From: Alternaria dauci
Taxonomy: Eukaryota > Ascomycota > Dothideomycetes > Pleosporales > Pleosporaceae
Reading direction: 5' to 3'
Assembly (NCBI RefSeq): GCF_042100115.1
Contig: NC_091276.1
Span: 1,860,001 to 1,924,000, forward strand
DNA: 64,000 nt
Positions 12,823 through 23,993 of this stretch are shown in pieces. Below the pieces are notes generated by a model that was given only the letters and a program-made list of their open reading frames with translations, had not been told where the DNA came from and searched no databases. Position 1 is the first letter of the stretch, and every line of letters starts with the position of its first letter. The translations under genes were made by a program, and so were the position numbers.

Positions 12823-13672
12823 CTACTGCCTGTCCAGCTCTGGGTAATGCCTAAAGATGCCCATGCTGAACGGCTTCCGCCTGTCGCTACTCAGGTACTC
12901 TTTGATTCCCTTGGTCTCCTTTATGCTGTTGTAAAAGGTTCCAAACAAAAGCAGGTAGTCCTTCCTCCTGGCCTCTATTTCCTTGGGGAAGGCAAACTCC
13001 AATCCGGTCAGCACATGCCAGATGGTAAGGTCGGCATAACTGAGACTCTCTCCAACAAGGAACTTGGCCTGTCCCTGGGCCTCATTGCCCTTGAGCACAC
13101 GCTCAAAGAAGTTGAGAAATTTGGGGATGCGCTTCTCGCGGAATTCGGCTGCCTTCTTTAGCGACTCCTCCTTCTGGTCCTCGTAGTATGCGCTGATGGC
13201 AATGGGATGGTGCGTGTCATGGGCCTCGTTGTTGAGGTCCAGCGCCGTCAGAGCATGCGACAGGATCCACGCCCTCTCTACCTCGTCTGCGCCACTGAGA
13301 CCAAGCTTATCGCCGAGGTAGGAGAGGATGGATGGCGTCTGGTAGATGATCAGCGCGGCGCCGTTCTTGCCTTCGCCGGGAATGCGCAGAGCGGGCGGGG
13401 AAAACGCAGGAGGGTTGCCGTCGGAGCCTGTCGAGGACTGGTCGAAGAGGGACATCATCTCCTTCATGCCTACGAGATTGTCAGCCATGGCAGTATAAGG
13501 TGCGTGCTATGTGTCTGTGACGCATACCGTCTTCAGACTCGTTGCAGACATCTTTGTACGAGACGCCTGCTGCTTCGAAGGCTAGGCGAATGAACTCCCC
13601 ACGTCCTGGAATGCCCGGCCAGTACAACAGCTCGTACGGAGGCTGGGTACGTGCCTTCTTGTTCGCAGACAT
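12823..13672 (-). CDS. Glutathione S-transferase
   Basis: Two exons on the minus strand, 13672-13528 and 13469-12823 (58-nt intron, phase 1), encode 263 residues. The N-terminal thioredoxin-like half begins YELLYWPGIPGRGEFIRLAF and later has QTPSILSYLGDKLGL, where the glutathione gamma-glutamyl contact normally sits. The alpha-helical C-terminal half includes FLVGESLSYADLTIWHVL, the usual GST_C core with the N-capping box SYADL. GSTs conjugate glutathione to electrophiles or act as peroxidases; the substrate is unknown. The Tyr in YWPG resembles the sigma/alpha-like catalytic tyrosine position. It diverges from the CCCH zinc-finger gene across a 1.0 kb spacer. Confidence 0.88.
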
Positions 13673-14690
13673 GATGGTGGTACGGTATCGAATCGCGATG
13701 GAGCGCTGGTTGTAGTGTTTAGGTAGCTCTCTCGGAAGCTATCGAGGGTGCAGAGAGGTCAGGAGGAGATGCGAAGCATGCAATCGCAAAAGCTGCCCCG
13801 AGGGCCCGTTATAAGTAGGACAAGAGTACCCCATGTCAACTTTACGCGAAATTACCGCTCGAGGCACTACTCGTGCAGCTGGTTTGGCGTCATTGTGGGG
13901 TTGAGGTTGGTTCAGAGGTTACTGTGGATGCTGACATCAGGCACGGAATTGCACCGAGACCGAGGAATGCGAAGTGACCACTGCTACGCGTTGTCCGCGA
14001 TTAGTCACCATAATGCATCCTCTTTACACAACAAATGTCCGTCAAGCTCTAATCATTCGCTGTCAAGAGCTCAGTCGCTATGATGGTTCTCTCACTGGCG
14101 CTACGCTTGGTCCGACGCGCTTCCAATCCGTCATAGTGAGCTCCAGAGCTACAGCCAGCTTAATTGTTTGAATTTGTTCAAGGACATTCCGTCAGCACAC
14201 CTGCAGACACTCTGCAAGCTCTAGAACATTCTTCCCTCGCCGTGCCATCAGGCTGTGTGTTGTCAATAGTATTTTGTGTCACACGAGAGGGCAGGCAGCG
14301 ATACGCTCGCCTGTGCCTCCCATAGCCCACTGTTGCAGCTCATGCACGAAAAGAGCTGCGCCCTGTTGGGAGAAACAGCACATCCACTACACATCTGCCA
14401 ACCGCATGTTTGCCAAAGCTGTATGAGAACCTCGACGCTTTACACCATCTCTTCCTATGCGACCACCGTCCCAATTCTATTCACAACAAAGCGCAGTAAA
14501 GCTGCGTGTTCGAGTGTGTCTACACAAGGTAGATGTGATCGCCCCGCGCTGCACTCTTCCAGTCTAGACTTCCCGCCCGGACCCTCTTCCACCCTGCACA
14601 CGTTACCTCGAGTGCTGCCTTCAGCTCTCCTTACCCGCCCTGAACCACGGTCGATCACTTTCTACTCACGACACCAGGCTCTCCGTCATC
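13673..14690. other. Divergent intergenic region between GST and CCCH genes
   Basis: Open frames on + (13748-14083, 13974-14171, 14276-14755) have no domain and the last overlaps the start of the CCCH gene in another frame. The region presumably holds two divergent promoters. Pyrimidine-rich sequence precedes the CCCH start. Confidence 0.45.
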
Positions 14691-16731
14691 ATGGCCAATT
14701 ACAGCGACTACGACCGGTTGGTCCATCAGATGCAAACCTTTCGCGCATCCGATGAGGCCAGAGAGCATTTCGTTAGCGTACGTATCGCCGAGTCGCGTGT
14801 TCGATCGCGCGGCAAACGTTGACAACTAAAACAGGAAATTCTAGCAAAGTATCAAGCCTTGTCCGAAGAACTTGGCAATTTGAAGAATGATTATTTGAGT
14901 GAAAGAGATATCAGGCGTAACTATCAGAGAACCGTTGAAGAGAAACAGGGTTTGGTGGGGGATTACGAACGTCAGCTTGTGCGTTACTCGCTGCAAATTC
15001 AGCCTTGCGCATTTGTGTGCTGATCCAGCTTGCAGGAAGCGAGTTCATTTGTATTGGCACTTATTGATGGGGATGGAGCTATCGTAAGTATTTCCAAACC
15101 TCCGAGTCTGAATCTTCCAGTTTGTCCTGGCAACTGTACATTTCAATGCCGGCCCGTGCACGGCCGGCCGATAACACCCACGCGATATCGCGGCCGAGCC
15201 AGCCTACCTATGACCCCAATTGTTGACTGTTCCTCTGCAGTTTCAAGATGCGTTACTTCAAGCTGCCGGTGGTGATGGAGGGTCGGAAGCTGCATCACGA
15301 TTGTATCATGCAATGCGCAACCATGTTGCTTCGCTCTACAACAACTCCGGCAACTGGCCGATTATGGTCCAAGTCTATCTAAGTCTCGATAAACTCGCCC
15401 AAAAGTTGGCGTCAGTGGGCCTTCTTCGAAATCCACAGGAATTGCGAGGCTTTGCACAGCGTTTCAGCGTCAATCAACCCTTATTTAGTGTTATCGACGT
15501 CGGTCATGGAAAGGAGAGGGCCGACCACAAGATTAAGGGTACTGCACTCCTCCCGCTCCCAGTGACTAGCGTTAACATGTCTTCTGTAGAAATGCTCCGT
15601 ACCTTTAGCGAGAATCCCACCTGCCGTCACATCGTCTTCGGTGGTTGTCATGATGCAGGATACCTCCTAAATCTCGAACACTTCAAACACAATACCGCCA
15701 GAGCTGGTCGGATCACACTCCTCGAGACTACGCCAGCTTACCGCGGATTCTCGGAATTAGTCAATTTCAAGCGCACTCGGTTTGACGACGTCTTCAGGAA
15801 TGAGTCACTGCCCGATTATACACCTCCGCCCAATGGCTTCGGTGCCGTACAGTCGCCCGTGCAATCTGTAGCACAGCCTCAGCCTCTCTCTCGGTCTGTT
15901 ACGAACGAAAACAATACGCCGCCCGCATTCACTCCGAGGGCTTCGATGGTGTCCCCCTCGCCCAGTGCCACTCCGGTGTCAGCCGCCGCACCTAGTGAAT
16001 CTAACGGAGACTCTTCGTGGGGTAAGTAACAAAGTACACTTGTGTCAAGTATGAGATGACTCATGGCTAACTGAAAAACTGTAGCCACTGTGGGCAAATT
16101 TGGTGTCCCTGAAACCGCCAATATTTCCATCGCACCGACTACGACTGCTACTAAGAACAATACTAAGAAGAAGTATGCTTATTACAACAAAGCTGGACAG
16201 CGACTTGACGAACCGCTACCACCGAAAGATCCTTCCGCTGCTGCTTCGCTCGAAGCACGCATGAAGAAGGTAGGCAAGAAAATGTGCAATCACTGGCACC
16301 TTGGCGGCCATTGCGAGAACGGAAAGTTCTGTCAGTTTCAGCATGAGCCGAAGCTTACTCCGGCTGAACTGAACGCTCTGCGATACAAAACACGTAGTTT
16401 AGCTTGTAAGAACCGCTACTGTGAGAATATCGACTGCTGTAAGTACACGTTGGTTAAAGGGGATTCAAGCATCTACCACCGTTGCGGCCACCTCGGTAGA
16501 TACTTACGGTGACGCTAACGCCTCAGTTCTAGATCTCGGCCATCAGTGCGCCCTTGAGCGCGATCAAGGATATTGCTCATTCCCTGAGAACTGTAAGCAC
16601 CATGGACATGAGAAGCGGCTGAGCTTTACTAACTCCCTATCTCCCTAGGCCATCTTCGGGCTACGCACGGTATGGACAGGGTTAGGCATGTTAGGTACGA
16701 CAAAGACGGCAATGAGGACTATGCCCCTTAG
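14691..16731 (+). CDS. CCCH-type zinc-finger protein
   Basis: Seven exons: 14691-14777, 14835-14978, 15036-15083, 15241-16021, 16085-16438, 16533-16592 and 16649-16731, about 518 residues. Residues 1-95 are helical and probably coiled coil. A globular domain of about 200 residues follows (from FQDALLQAAGG to FKRTRFDDVF), matching the conserved domain that precedes zinc fingers in this fungal family (my recollection). A Pro/Ser-rich linker leads to a canonical C-x8-C-x5-C-x3-H finger (CNHWHLGGHCENGKFCQFQH). Further Cys/His clusters (ACKNRYCENIDC, HQCALERDQGYCSFPENC) end with THGMDRVRHVRYD. RNA binding is likely but inferred. The acceptor of exon 6 could be 16526 instead of 16532 (two extra residues, same frame). 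Confidence 0.82.
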
Positions 16732-17307
16732 TGGGAGTAAGCTGGCCATGAATAAGGGTTGTGTTGTTGTTGTATCAATTCAAGGTCATGCTAACGTGGA
16801 GAAGACGGTCATGTTGTCTAGATAGTACTAAATTGTTAAAGATATTTCTTTATGACATTACATTCTTTGTGCTTGAGATGGGTTCTTATAGTGTACCGGA
16901 GCGTTGAAACGCTCTCAAGGGCGATTCACGGACCAACCGATTACGGCCATGGCACAGACGCCTAGTTCACTAGACCCTTTGTATTCCCCACACTCCATAC
17001 GGAGAACGCCCGAAGCATATGCGACGACCGGCGTTGAACTAATTTTATCGCGGGACGGAGAAAAAAACTGGGCATTGCTCTGCTGCGGCCACATTCGAGC
17101 CGCGGCAGCGAAACTCGGCACTACCTAGGTATGTTCAAGAGCACTTTTAACGTAATGTCTCCACCAGACAGGGAAGTGGGACCGACTTGGTAACGACTGT
17201 TGTATCTTTTGCATTTGTCTGCGACACACTCTCTTATCTGACTGCATTTGTCTGCGACACACTCTCTTATCTGACTGCATATCAACTCTGCACACGTGTT
17301 TCCCGAC
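16732..17307. other. Intergenic region with a 33-bp tandem duplication
   Basis: No gene supported. It contains the 3' flank of the CCCH gene and the promoter of the FAD monooxygenase, within which 33 bp are duplicated head to tail (17211-17276), ending 31 bp before the start codon. Confidence 0.5.
17211..17276. repeat. Perfect 33-bp tandem duplication
   Basis: GCATTTGTCTGCGACACACT plus 13 further bases is present twice without mismatch (17211-17243 and 17244-17276), followed by a third partial GCAT. It lies immediately upstream of the monooxygenase start and so probably within its 5' UTR or core promoter. Perfect identity suggests a recent event. Confidence 0.9.
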
Positions 17308-18660
17308 ATGCCGTTCCTGGACTCCGCCACACAGCCAAAGATCCTCATCGCCGGAGCCGGTATCGGCGGATTGACCACTGCGCTAGCGCTCCATGCCGCC
17401 GGCTTCAGTGACATTCAGATCTTCGAGACAGCGTCGACCCTCACAACCCTCGGCGTTGGCATCAATGTCCAGCCGTCTGCAGTGTTAATCCTGCGGAATC
17501 TGGGCTTGCTCGAAGCACTGGAGAAGACGGGCATCAAGACGAAAGAGCTGAACTTCTACAACCGTCATGGCGATTCTATTCTCAGCGAGCCCAGAGGCAT
17601 GGATGCAGGATATGAAGTGCCTCAGTTCTCAATCCACCGCGGAGAGTTCCAGATGTTGCTTCTGAGCGCCGTCAAGGAACGTCTTGGCAGGGATGTACTA
17701 CACCTGAACCACGCCTTGGCTGGGTTCGATCAAAATGACAAGAGCATCACAGCACGATTTTCGCACAGGAGGGATGGTGCGCCAGTTGATGAGTCAAGCA
17801 TAACAGGCGATGTCCTGATCGCTGCTGATGGTATCAATTCCACGGCAAGGAGACTTCTCTACCCGGGCGAGGGACCGCCACGATTCTCAGGACGCATGCT
17901 TTGGCGCGGATGCATTGAGCGCGAGCAGTACTTGACAGGCGCAAGCATGGTGTGGGCAGGCCACGCCGATCAGAAATTTATCGCATACCCTATCAGCCAA
18001 AGATCAGCCGACAAAGGTAAAAGCCTTGTCAACTGGATCGCAGAACTACGCATACGCGACAAGGACGACGTGGACCTAACACCGCCCAAGACCGACTGGA
18101 CTAAAGCTGTCAACAAAGACGTCTTCGCAGGACCGTTTGAGACATGGAGATGCGGAGGCCTGGAGATGAAGGACTTGATCAACAGCACAGACAAGGTTTT
18201 TGAGTTCCCCATGTCCGATCGCGACCCTGTAGAAGCCTGGTCGTTTGGCCGTCTTACGCTCATGGGCGATGCAGCCCACGCCATGTACCCCATTGGGTCC
18301 AACGGCGCATCTCAAGCCATTATCGATGCCGAGACACTTGCCAAACACCTCTCCAGCAACACTCTGGATATTCCCGGTGCGTTGAAAGCATACGAATCGG
18401 AGAGGCTGCCGCCGACCGCGAAGATCGTCATGGCAAATCGAGCGAACGGCCCTGATCACGTCTTGCAACTTGCGGAGGAGAGGGCACCGGATGGTTTCAA
18501 GAATGTGTACGACGTTATTCCAAGGGAGGAGTTGGAAGAGATTGGAAGGGTGTATAAGAAGGTTGCTGGATTTGAGATGGAGAGTGTTAATAAGAAGGCG
18601 AGGCAGACGAAAGGGGTGGAAAAGGAGAGGAACTTGAAGAGCCCAGCCGATTGGATATAG
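17308..18660 (+). CDS. FAD-dependent monooxygenase (aromatic hydroxylase type)
   Basis: Single exon, 450 residues from ATG 17308. The N-terminal Rossmann motif ILIAGAGIGGLTTALALHAA binds ADP of FAD. The DG-type segment GDVLIAADGINSTARR (about residue 170) and the second FAD signature LMGDAAHAMYPIGSNGASQA (about residue 315) are intact. This is the group A, salicylate-hydroxylase-like fold; details such as YPISQR and the Arg/Trp-rich MLWRGC recall bacterial PhzS-like hydroxylases. It probably hydroxylates an aromatic or heteroaromatic ring with NAD(P)H and O2; the substrate is unknown. There is no signal peptide or C-terminal membrane anchor. An upstream in-frame GTG at 17296 is not a likely fungal start. 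Confidence 0.9.
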   Translation: MPFLDSATQPKILIAGAGIGGLTTALALHAAGFSDIQIFETASTLTTLGVGINVQPSAVLILRNLGLLEALEKTGIKTKELNFYNRHGDSILSEPRGMDAGYEVPQFSIHRGEFQMLLLSAVKERLGRDVLHLNHALAGFDQNDKSITARFSHRRDGAPVDESSITGDVLIAADGINSTARRLLYPGEGPPRFSGRMLWRGCIEREQYLTGASMVWAGHADQKFIAYPISQRSADKGKSLVNWIAELRIRDKDDVDLTPPKTDWTKAVNKDVFAGPFETWRCGGLEMKDLINSTDKVFEFPMSDRDPVEAWSFGRLTLMGDAAHAMYPIGSNGASQAIIDAETLAKHLSSNTLDIPGALKAYESERLPPTAKIVMANRANGPDHVLQLAEERAPDGFKNVYDVIPREELEEIGRVYKKVAGFEMESVNKKARQTKGVEKERNLKSPADWI

Positions 18661-19430
18661 CGGCGTGTCTTGACCGCCGTCAGTGTAGACAGCGACAGTG
18701 ATGTATCACTTGTTGACCCAAGTAAACTGTCCTTGCTGTGCTCGCGTGATCAGAAATTGCTCTGATTAGAATGGTGTAATCGCTAATTTAGTGCGGAGAG
18801 CAGTGCATACACGTCATCTGACCAAGGTCGCGCCCAGAGATGGCATGCCAAGGTGCTAGGGTGAATTGATTGCGAATCAATTTAGAATTAAATCAGAATT
18901 TATTTACTCTTTATATAGAAACAACTTCTTAAGAAAAGAAGATATAAAAAAACTTTATATTATAAATCTAGAGATATAAGCTAGATCTATAACTTTATAA
19001 TATAAAGTTATTTTATATCCTCTTTTATTAAGAAGTTACTCCTATATAAAGAGTAAATTAATTCTAATATAATTCTTCTTTAATTTTAATTTTTAAGATA
19101 ATATAGTATGGTCTTAGCATGCTGTGTGAGAGAAATTGCCTATTTGGGTTAGACCATGCCATGTCTGGGCGCGACCTTGGTCAGATGGGTTGCATCCTGC
19201 AGAGAGCAGTCCCGGCTGAACAAACTCGTGGACACGCGGCATCACACGTTCCCACCGACCTCCTCACTTTGCAGCTTTTGACAGCAGTGTTCGTCATTAA
19301 TTCATCATCATCATTTCTTGCTAAATCTAGTTGTCTATTGAGAAGCCTTCTTGTTGGGGAGGACCACGCCATCACGGCAGTACCAAGGCACCGAAAACTC
19401 TTGTTCCAGGCAGTGCACGCGACACCGCTC
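18661..19430. other. Convergent intergenic region holding a palindromic element
   Basis: Between the 3' ends of the monooxygenase and glycerate kinase genes. The flanks are ordinary; the middle (18805-19201) is a long inverted repeat with an AT-rich core. A + frame from 19119 overlaps the kinase gene antisense and is not supported. Confidence 0.6.
18805..19201. mobile_element. Palindromic, AT-rich MITE-like element
   Basis: Two 33-bp arms, 18815-18847 and 19155-19187, are reverse complements with one mismatch (CATCTGACCAAGGTCGCGCC at the left). Inside them lies an AT-rich second inverted repeat: about 18900-18968 pairs with about 18992-19060 (ACTCTTTATATAG on the left against CTATATAAAGAGT on the right), around a centre near CTAGAGATATAAGCTAGATC. 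A 9-bp direct repeat GAGAGCAGT flanks the whole at 18796-18804 and 19202-19210. No open frame of note is inside. The layout fits a non-autonomous DNA transposon (MITE); a 9-bp target duplication would fit Mutator-like elements. The outermost 10 bases of the arms match poorly, so exact ends are uncertain. Confidence 0.7.
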
Positions 19431-20914
19431 TCAGTGATGCCGTCGTCCAAGAGCCAACCCTACCATAATCATGCGCATTACCTTCTCGGCGCCGTCCTTG
19501 ACCAATGCCTCTGTCTGGCCGATCGCTTGCTCCAGGGTCACTGGCTCTCTGAGGATACTGGTGAAGGCTTTGATGCCAGCGCCGTAGCAGCCATCCGCGC
19601 CTTCTCCGATGGTACCGGCTAGCGCAACGACCTGCGCGCCGTTTCGCTTTGCACGCCGAGCAATCTCAGTCGTCATCTGTCGTCGTCAGCAGAATTCACA
19701 CGAGGCGACAATAAAGGATTGACTGACCTTTCCATTCGGTGACTGGAAATCCAGGGCGCCCTCTGCGGTGATGACAAAATCCCACTGGTTTGCGAAAACC
19801 TGATCGAATTCAAAGTACTCGTTGATGGCCTCAGCGCGTGCGCGCAATGTAGCGCCCAACAACATCAAACCGGTTCCGAGACCACCGCTGGCACCGCTGC
19901 CTGGGGTGCGAGAGATGTCTTTTCCAAGGGTCGACTGAGCAACCTGCGCCAGCCGCTCAAGCGCTGCTGCAAGCATGTCGACCTGCTCAGGCGTGGCTCC
20001 CTTTTGCGGGCCGTATACTCGCGCGACGCCCTTGGGCCCGCATAGTACGTTCTTGACATTGCATACGGCCTCTATCTGGACCTTCTCGACTGGGATAGAG
20101 TTAAAAACAGGTATGTAAACCAAGGGCTAGGCAGCTTACCAGCAGTCTCTCGCAACCGGGGGTGCAGACCGTCCCAGCATATGCTGGCTAGGCGTGCCAA
20201 CGACCGACCACCGCCGGCCTTAGGCAACTCCTTGCCATCTGCATCAAGTAACCGGACACCAAGAGCCTGGAGCATCCCCGCACCTCCGTCTGAGGTTCCC
20301 GAATCTCCGCACCCGATGATGATCTTGGTGGACCCTGCATCGAGCGCCTCCCTAACTAGCTCCCCGACGCCGTAAGTCGTGGTTGTTGTTGGGTCACGCT
20401 CGTCCTTGGGCACTAATCGAAGGCCTGCAGCTGCTGCCATGTCCAACACAGCCGTTTTCTTGTCCTTGCCAATAAAACCAAGATGAGAGTCGACCAATGA
20501 TCCGGTAGGGCCGGTGACTTGCACGTCAACGATGGATCCGCCATGTGCCGCCACTAGAGCACGCGCGAAGCCCTCTCCGCCATCGTGCAGAGGAAGCTTG
20601 CGCAGAATAACGGAATTGCCGTCTAGTACGTTCCGGATTCCTGTTTCGATCGCGTCGGCCACGTTCTCTGGGCCCAGACTTTCCTTGAAACCTGATGGTG
20701 CGACCAGAATCCTGAGCGGGTGCCCGCCCAAGATCTCAGATGTTGGCGTTGGTAGCACCGCTGATGCCGGGGTCACAAGCTCGTCTACTTGTTGCAGCGG
20801 TAGGTTGATTGTCTTCAACGAAAGTAATCGTGGAACTTGAGCTGGAAGGGTTGGCGATGCTTTCGGTGCTCCATGGATACCGAGCTCCATGCTTGTTGGT
20901 ATTCTGGCGAGCAT
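19431..20914 (-). CDS. Glycerate kinase (GlxK/GarK family)
   Basis: Three exons on the minus strand: 20914-20140, 20089-19728 and 19676-19431, 460 residues. After an N-terminal extension of about 66 residues the family start LRILVAPSGFKESLGPENVA appears. Further conserved blocks are LPLHDGGEGFARALV, the Gly-rich IIGCGDSGTSDGGAGMLQALG, SGASGGLGTGLMLLGA and VITAEGALDFQSPNGK, with EGxxDxQ completed across exon 2. These belong to the bacterial-type glycerate kinase superfamily that phosphorylates D-glycerate with ATP. The N-terminal extension is polar with several Arg and Ser; it may be a targeting sequence or an over-long start, since Met at 20890 is also in frame. The 5' side diverges from the MFS gene. 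Confidence 0.88.
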
Positions 20915-22101
20915 GATTGTTGCTCGCGAACGATAAGAGTGGGAAGTTACGCCTACGGCTGTTGCTAATGGAGTAGGGGGTCAATCGATTGACAGTGAAG
21001 TCGAAAGGTGAAGATGGAAATGTGGTAATGTAGAGCGAGTGTCAGCCGGGTATGTGTGATTGGATACTGAATTCCTACGGACATCTGACATACTTATATC
21101 TTCGACCCAGACTCTACTCGTCTGAAGTTGCACGCTTTCACGATAGACAGCACACGACACAGCCTAGAAAGCTATTTCCGGTACACCACTTGGAAGCGCC
21201 ACCTAAGGTATCGCTCCGGCCTCAGGATCATGGTAATAACGTCACTCCGGATGCAGGTACCTACACGTTTGCGATAGAGCAAGTCCGCACATACAAGCTC
21301 CCGGTCTCAGCATAGCCGGATATTACGACTACGAAGGCACAGCCCTGCTGGTATGCATACTACTCTGTGTATAGCTCTAGTTTTTGATTGGCTTTTCTTG
21401 AGCTCTGGATTAGTGAACGTTCCGCAGACCCAAAGTTCTTGACTTTTCTTGACGGTCATGGTTCGGGCCAATTGCGGCGATTCTGGGTGACTGCACCAAG
21501 CGGTTTAACGAATGACCAAGTCGTACCTTCTTGGCAAGATACCCGAGCACAGCCACCTAGCTTACGTCGACAAAGAAGGCTGTTATCGATGATCAATCTC
21601 CACCACAAAAAAGCTTGCAATCTCATGGTAGTACCCGTTACATCGCAATTGGCCACGATGGTCCTGGGATGCATTGGCTGCCATGTGCTCACGCGACAGT
21701 TTTCTATTATTGAATACAACGTCGGCACATGTCCCACCGCAGTCTTATTCCCCTGACACTCGGCAGTTCAATTCCGTGTGTTGCGGAGCATGGCATCTGC
21801 GCTACAGGTTTAATGTTGCTGTGCCTTGAGGTCATTAGGATGTATAGTGCTTTCCGCAACCTGAACAGGCTCCGCCTGGTGAACGCCTCCTTGACACTGC
21901 CTCAATTCGCGGGAGCTGGCAAAGATAGTTTGATATTATATGCACACGACATGCGCCTGTAATACGAAAAGGTATCATCAAGCTCCCGTTCGCTATTATC
22001 ACATTTCGTTTCCTCTGTCCCAACACTCGTTACTTACGATAAACATCAAAGACAGATTGCTCGGCAGACCGTCCGTTGATGATAGGAGCGCACGCGAGTC
22101 C
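20915..22101. other. Divergent intergenic region, glycerate kinase and MFS promoters
   Basis: Open frames on + (21052-21315, 21388-21756, 21729-21962) and on - (21456-21737) lack domains and overlap one another. I see no repeat or RNA gene. The segment presumably contains both promoters. Confidence 0.45.
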
Positions 22102-23831
22102 ATGGAACTCCCAAGATTTTCGTTCGAGGGGGACAATCGTCCGCTCGTTAGCACCGACCGTCTGTTCCGACAGTGGCAGCAAGAAGAAAATTCGGCCTAC
22201 GACGCTGGTCACGAGGTCATGGAGGAGGGCTATCATAAAGCCAAAGAGATCATTGTAGGTGTTTCAGATCTCCTGTGGCACTGCCACTGACGTGACGTGT
22301 AGATCACTTGGGACGGCCCAAACGACCCTCGCAACCCGCTCAATTGGAGCAACAAACGCAAATGGATAGCTACAATACTCGTATCACTCTTTACGTTCAT
22401 CTCGCCCTTCTCCTCGACTATGGTAACACCTGCGTTACCGGAGATAGGGGATGATTTTGACATACCGGAAGGGTTCATGCGCCAACTGGTCATGACCATC
22501 TTTCTCCTTGGCTACGCTCAAGGACCCTTCGTTTTAGCACCCCTAAGCGAGATCTTCGGACGTGTGACTGTGCTGCAGTATGCCAATCTTGTGTACCTGC
22601 TCTTCAACACATGTTGTGGGTTCGCACAGTCCAGGGAGCAGATGCTAGCCTTTCGGTTTTTAAGCGGTCTCGGCGGAGCGGCGCCGCAAGCTGTACGTAT
22701 GACTCCGATCCACTTTTCACCAAGACAGTAGGAGTTGAAGAAGGCAAGACTGATATAATTATAGCTATGCAACGGTGTTCTCGCGGACACCTGGTCGAAA
22801 GAAGAACGCGGAAAAGGCCAAGCCATCTACGGCATCCTGACCTGGTTGGCACCCTGCGTAGCCCCCATCTGCGGCGCCTACATATCCGAGGGTGTAAGCT
22901 GGCGTTGGATCTTTTGGGCTACGTCGATCTTCACTGTCTTCGTCCAGGTCACCGCGTTCTTCTTCCTCTCCGAGACCTTCGCCCCGGCCATCCTCGCGAA
23001 GAAAGCGAAGGCTGTTAGAAGGGCGATGAAAGGCATAAGGGAGGATATCATCGTGCGAACAGAGTACGAGACTGGCGACCGGATGAGCAAGATCTTGAGA
23101 AAGAGGCTCATCTTACCCTTTATCATGATGTTCACACATCCCGCCACCCAGGCACCCTCGATCTATCGCGCGTTCTTGTACGGCGTCATGTACCTGATGC
23201 TTTCAACCTTTCCAATGGTGTTTGAGGAAGTGTACGATATGGACACTGGGCCTGCGTCGCTCAACTACCTTTCGCTCTGCCTGGGCTTCATGATTGGGTT
23301 GCAGATTTCGCATCCGCTTATTGATGGGGTACGTCTTTGTTCTCCAACTTCTCTGATGCAACACTAACACTGAAGTAGTTGTACGCACGTATGAAGACGT
23401 ACTACAACGTCACCGAAGGCACTCCTGAGTTCCGTGTACCGCCTATGCTTATAGCGGGCGTCGTTTGCCCTGTCGGTCTCTTCATCTACGGCTGGTCTGC
23501 CCAGAACGAAGTTCACTTCATCGTTCCCAACATCGGCGCCACGATCCTCGCCATCGGCCTGATTATCGGCTTCCAATGCTCGCAAGCCTACACCACTGAC
23601 GCATACGAAGCACGCTATGCAGCATCGGCGGCGAGTGTGGGAGCATTTATGCGGACAATGTGTGGCTTCAGCTTTCCGCTGTTCGCACCACAAATGTATG
23701 AGACAATGGGGCTGGGCTGGGGAAACAGTCTATTAGCCTTTTTGACAATGTCACTGGGGATAGTGATGCCAATAGGGCTTTGGTTCTACGGGTCTCAACT
23801 TAGGAAGATGAGCTGGAGGGGCTTGGATTAG
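22102..23831 (+). CDS. MFS drug:H+ antiporter family exporter
   Basis: Exons 22102-22254, 22303-22692, 22765-23328 and 23379-23831, all phase 0, give 519 residues. After a polar N-terminus comes the family box WDGPNDPRNPLNWSNKRKW, then about 12 hydrophobic segments. Motif A-like FVLAPLSEIFGR lies in the loop between helices 2 and 3, and the motif C region reads GILTWLAPCVAPICGAYISE. These place it in the fungal DHA1 group with Flr1- and Tpo-like exporters that expel drugs or polyamines using the proton gradient. The substrate is unknown. The start was chosen at ATG 22102 because the longer frame to 21940 lacks conserved features. It is convergent with the coiled-coil gene 162 bp away. Confidence 0.9.
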
Positions 23832-23993
23832 ACTTTGTTAAAGACCATGTATTGTAAATAGACTATGAAAACGCCAGGAGGGTATCCGCGTAACCTTGAA
23901 CCCAACAACTCCAACCCGAAAAGTGTCCTGCAATGTCCTCGCGCCGCGCCCGAACCATCAAAACGATTGCCCAAACCACCTCCAGAAGGTTAC

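Noticed and set aside
19119..19622. 167-codon + frame beside the palindrome
   Set aside because: Starts within the palindromic element and runs antisense to the last exon of glycerate kinase.
17308..23831. Secondary-metabolite cluster (monooxygenase, kinase, MFS exporter)
   Set aside because: No PKS, NRPS, terpene cyclase, prenyltransferase or pathway regulator is nearby; glycerate kinase is primary metabolism and spacers are long.
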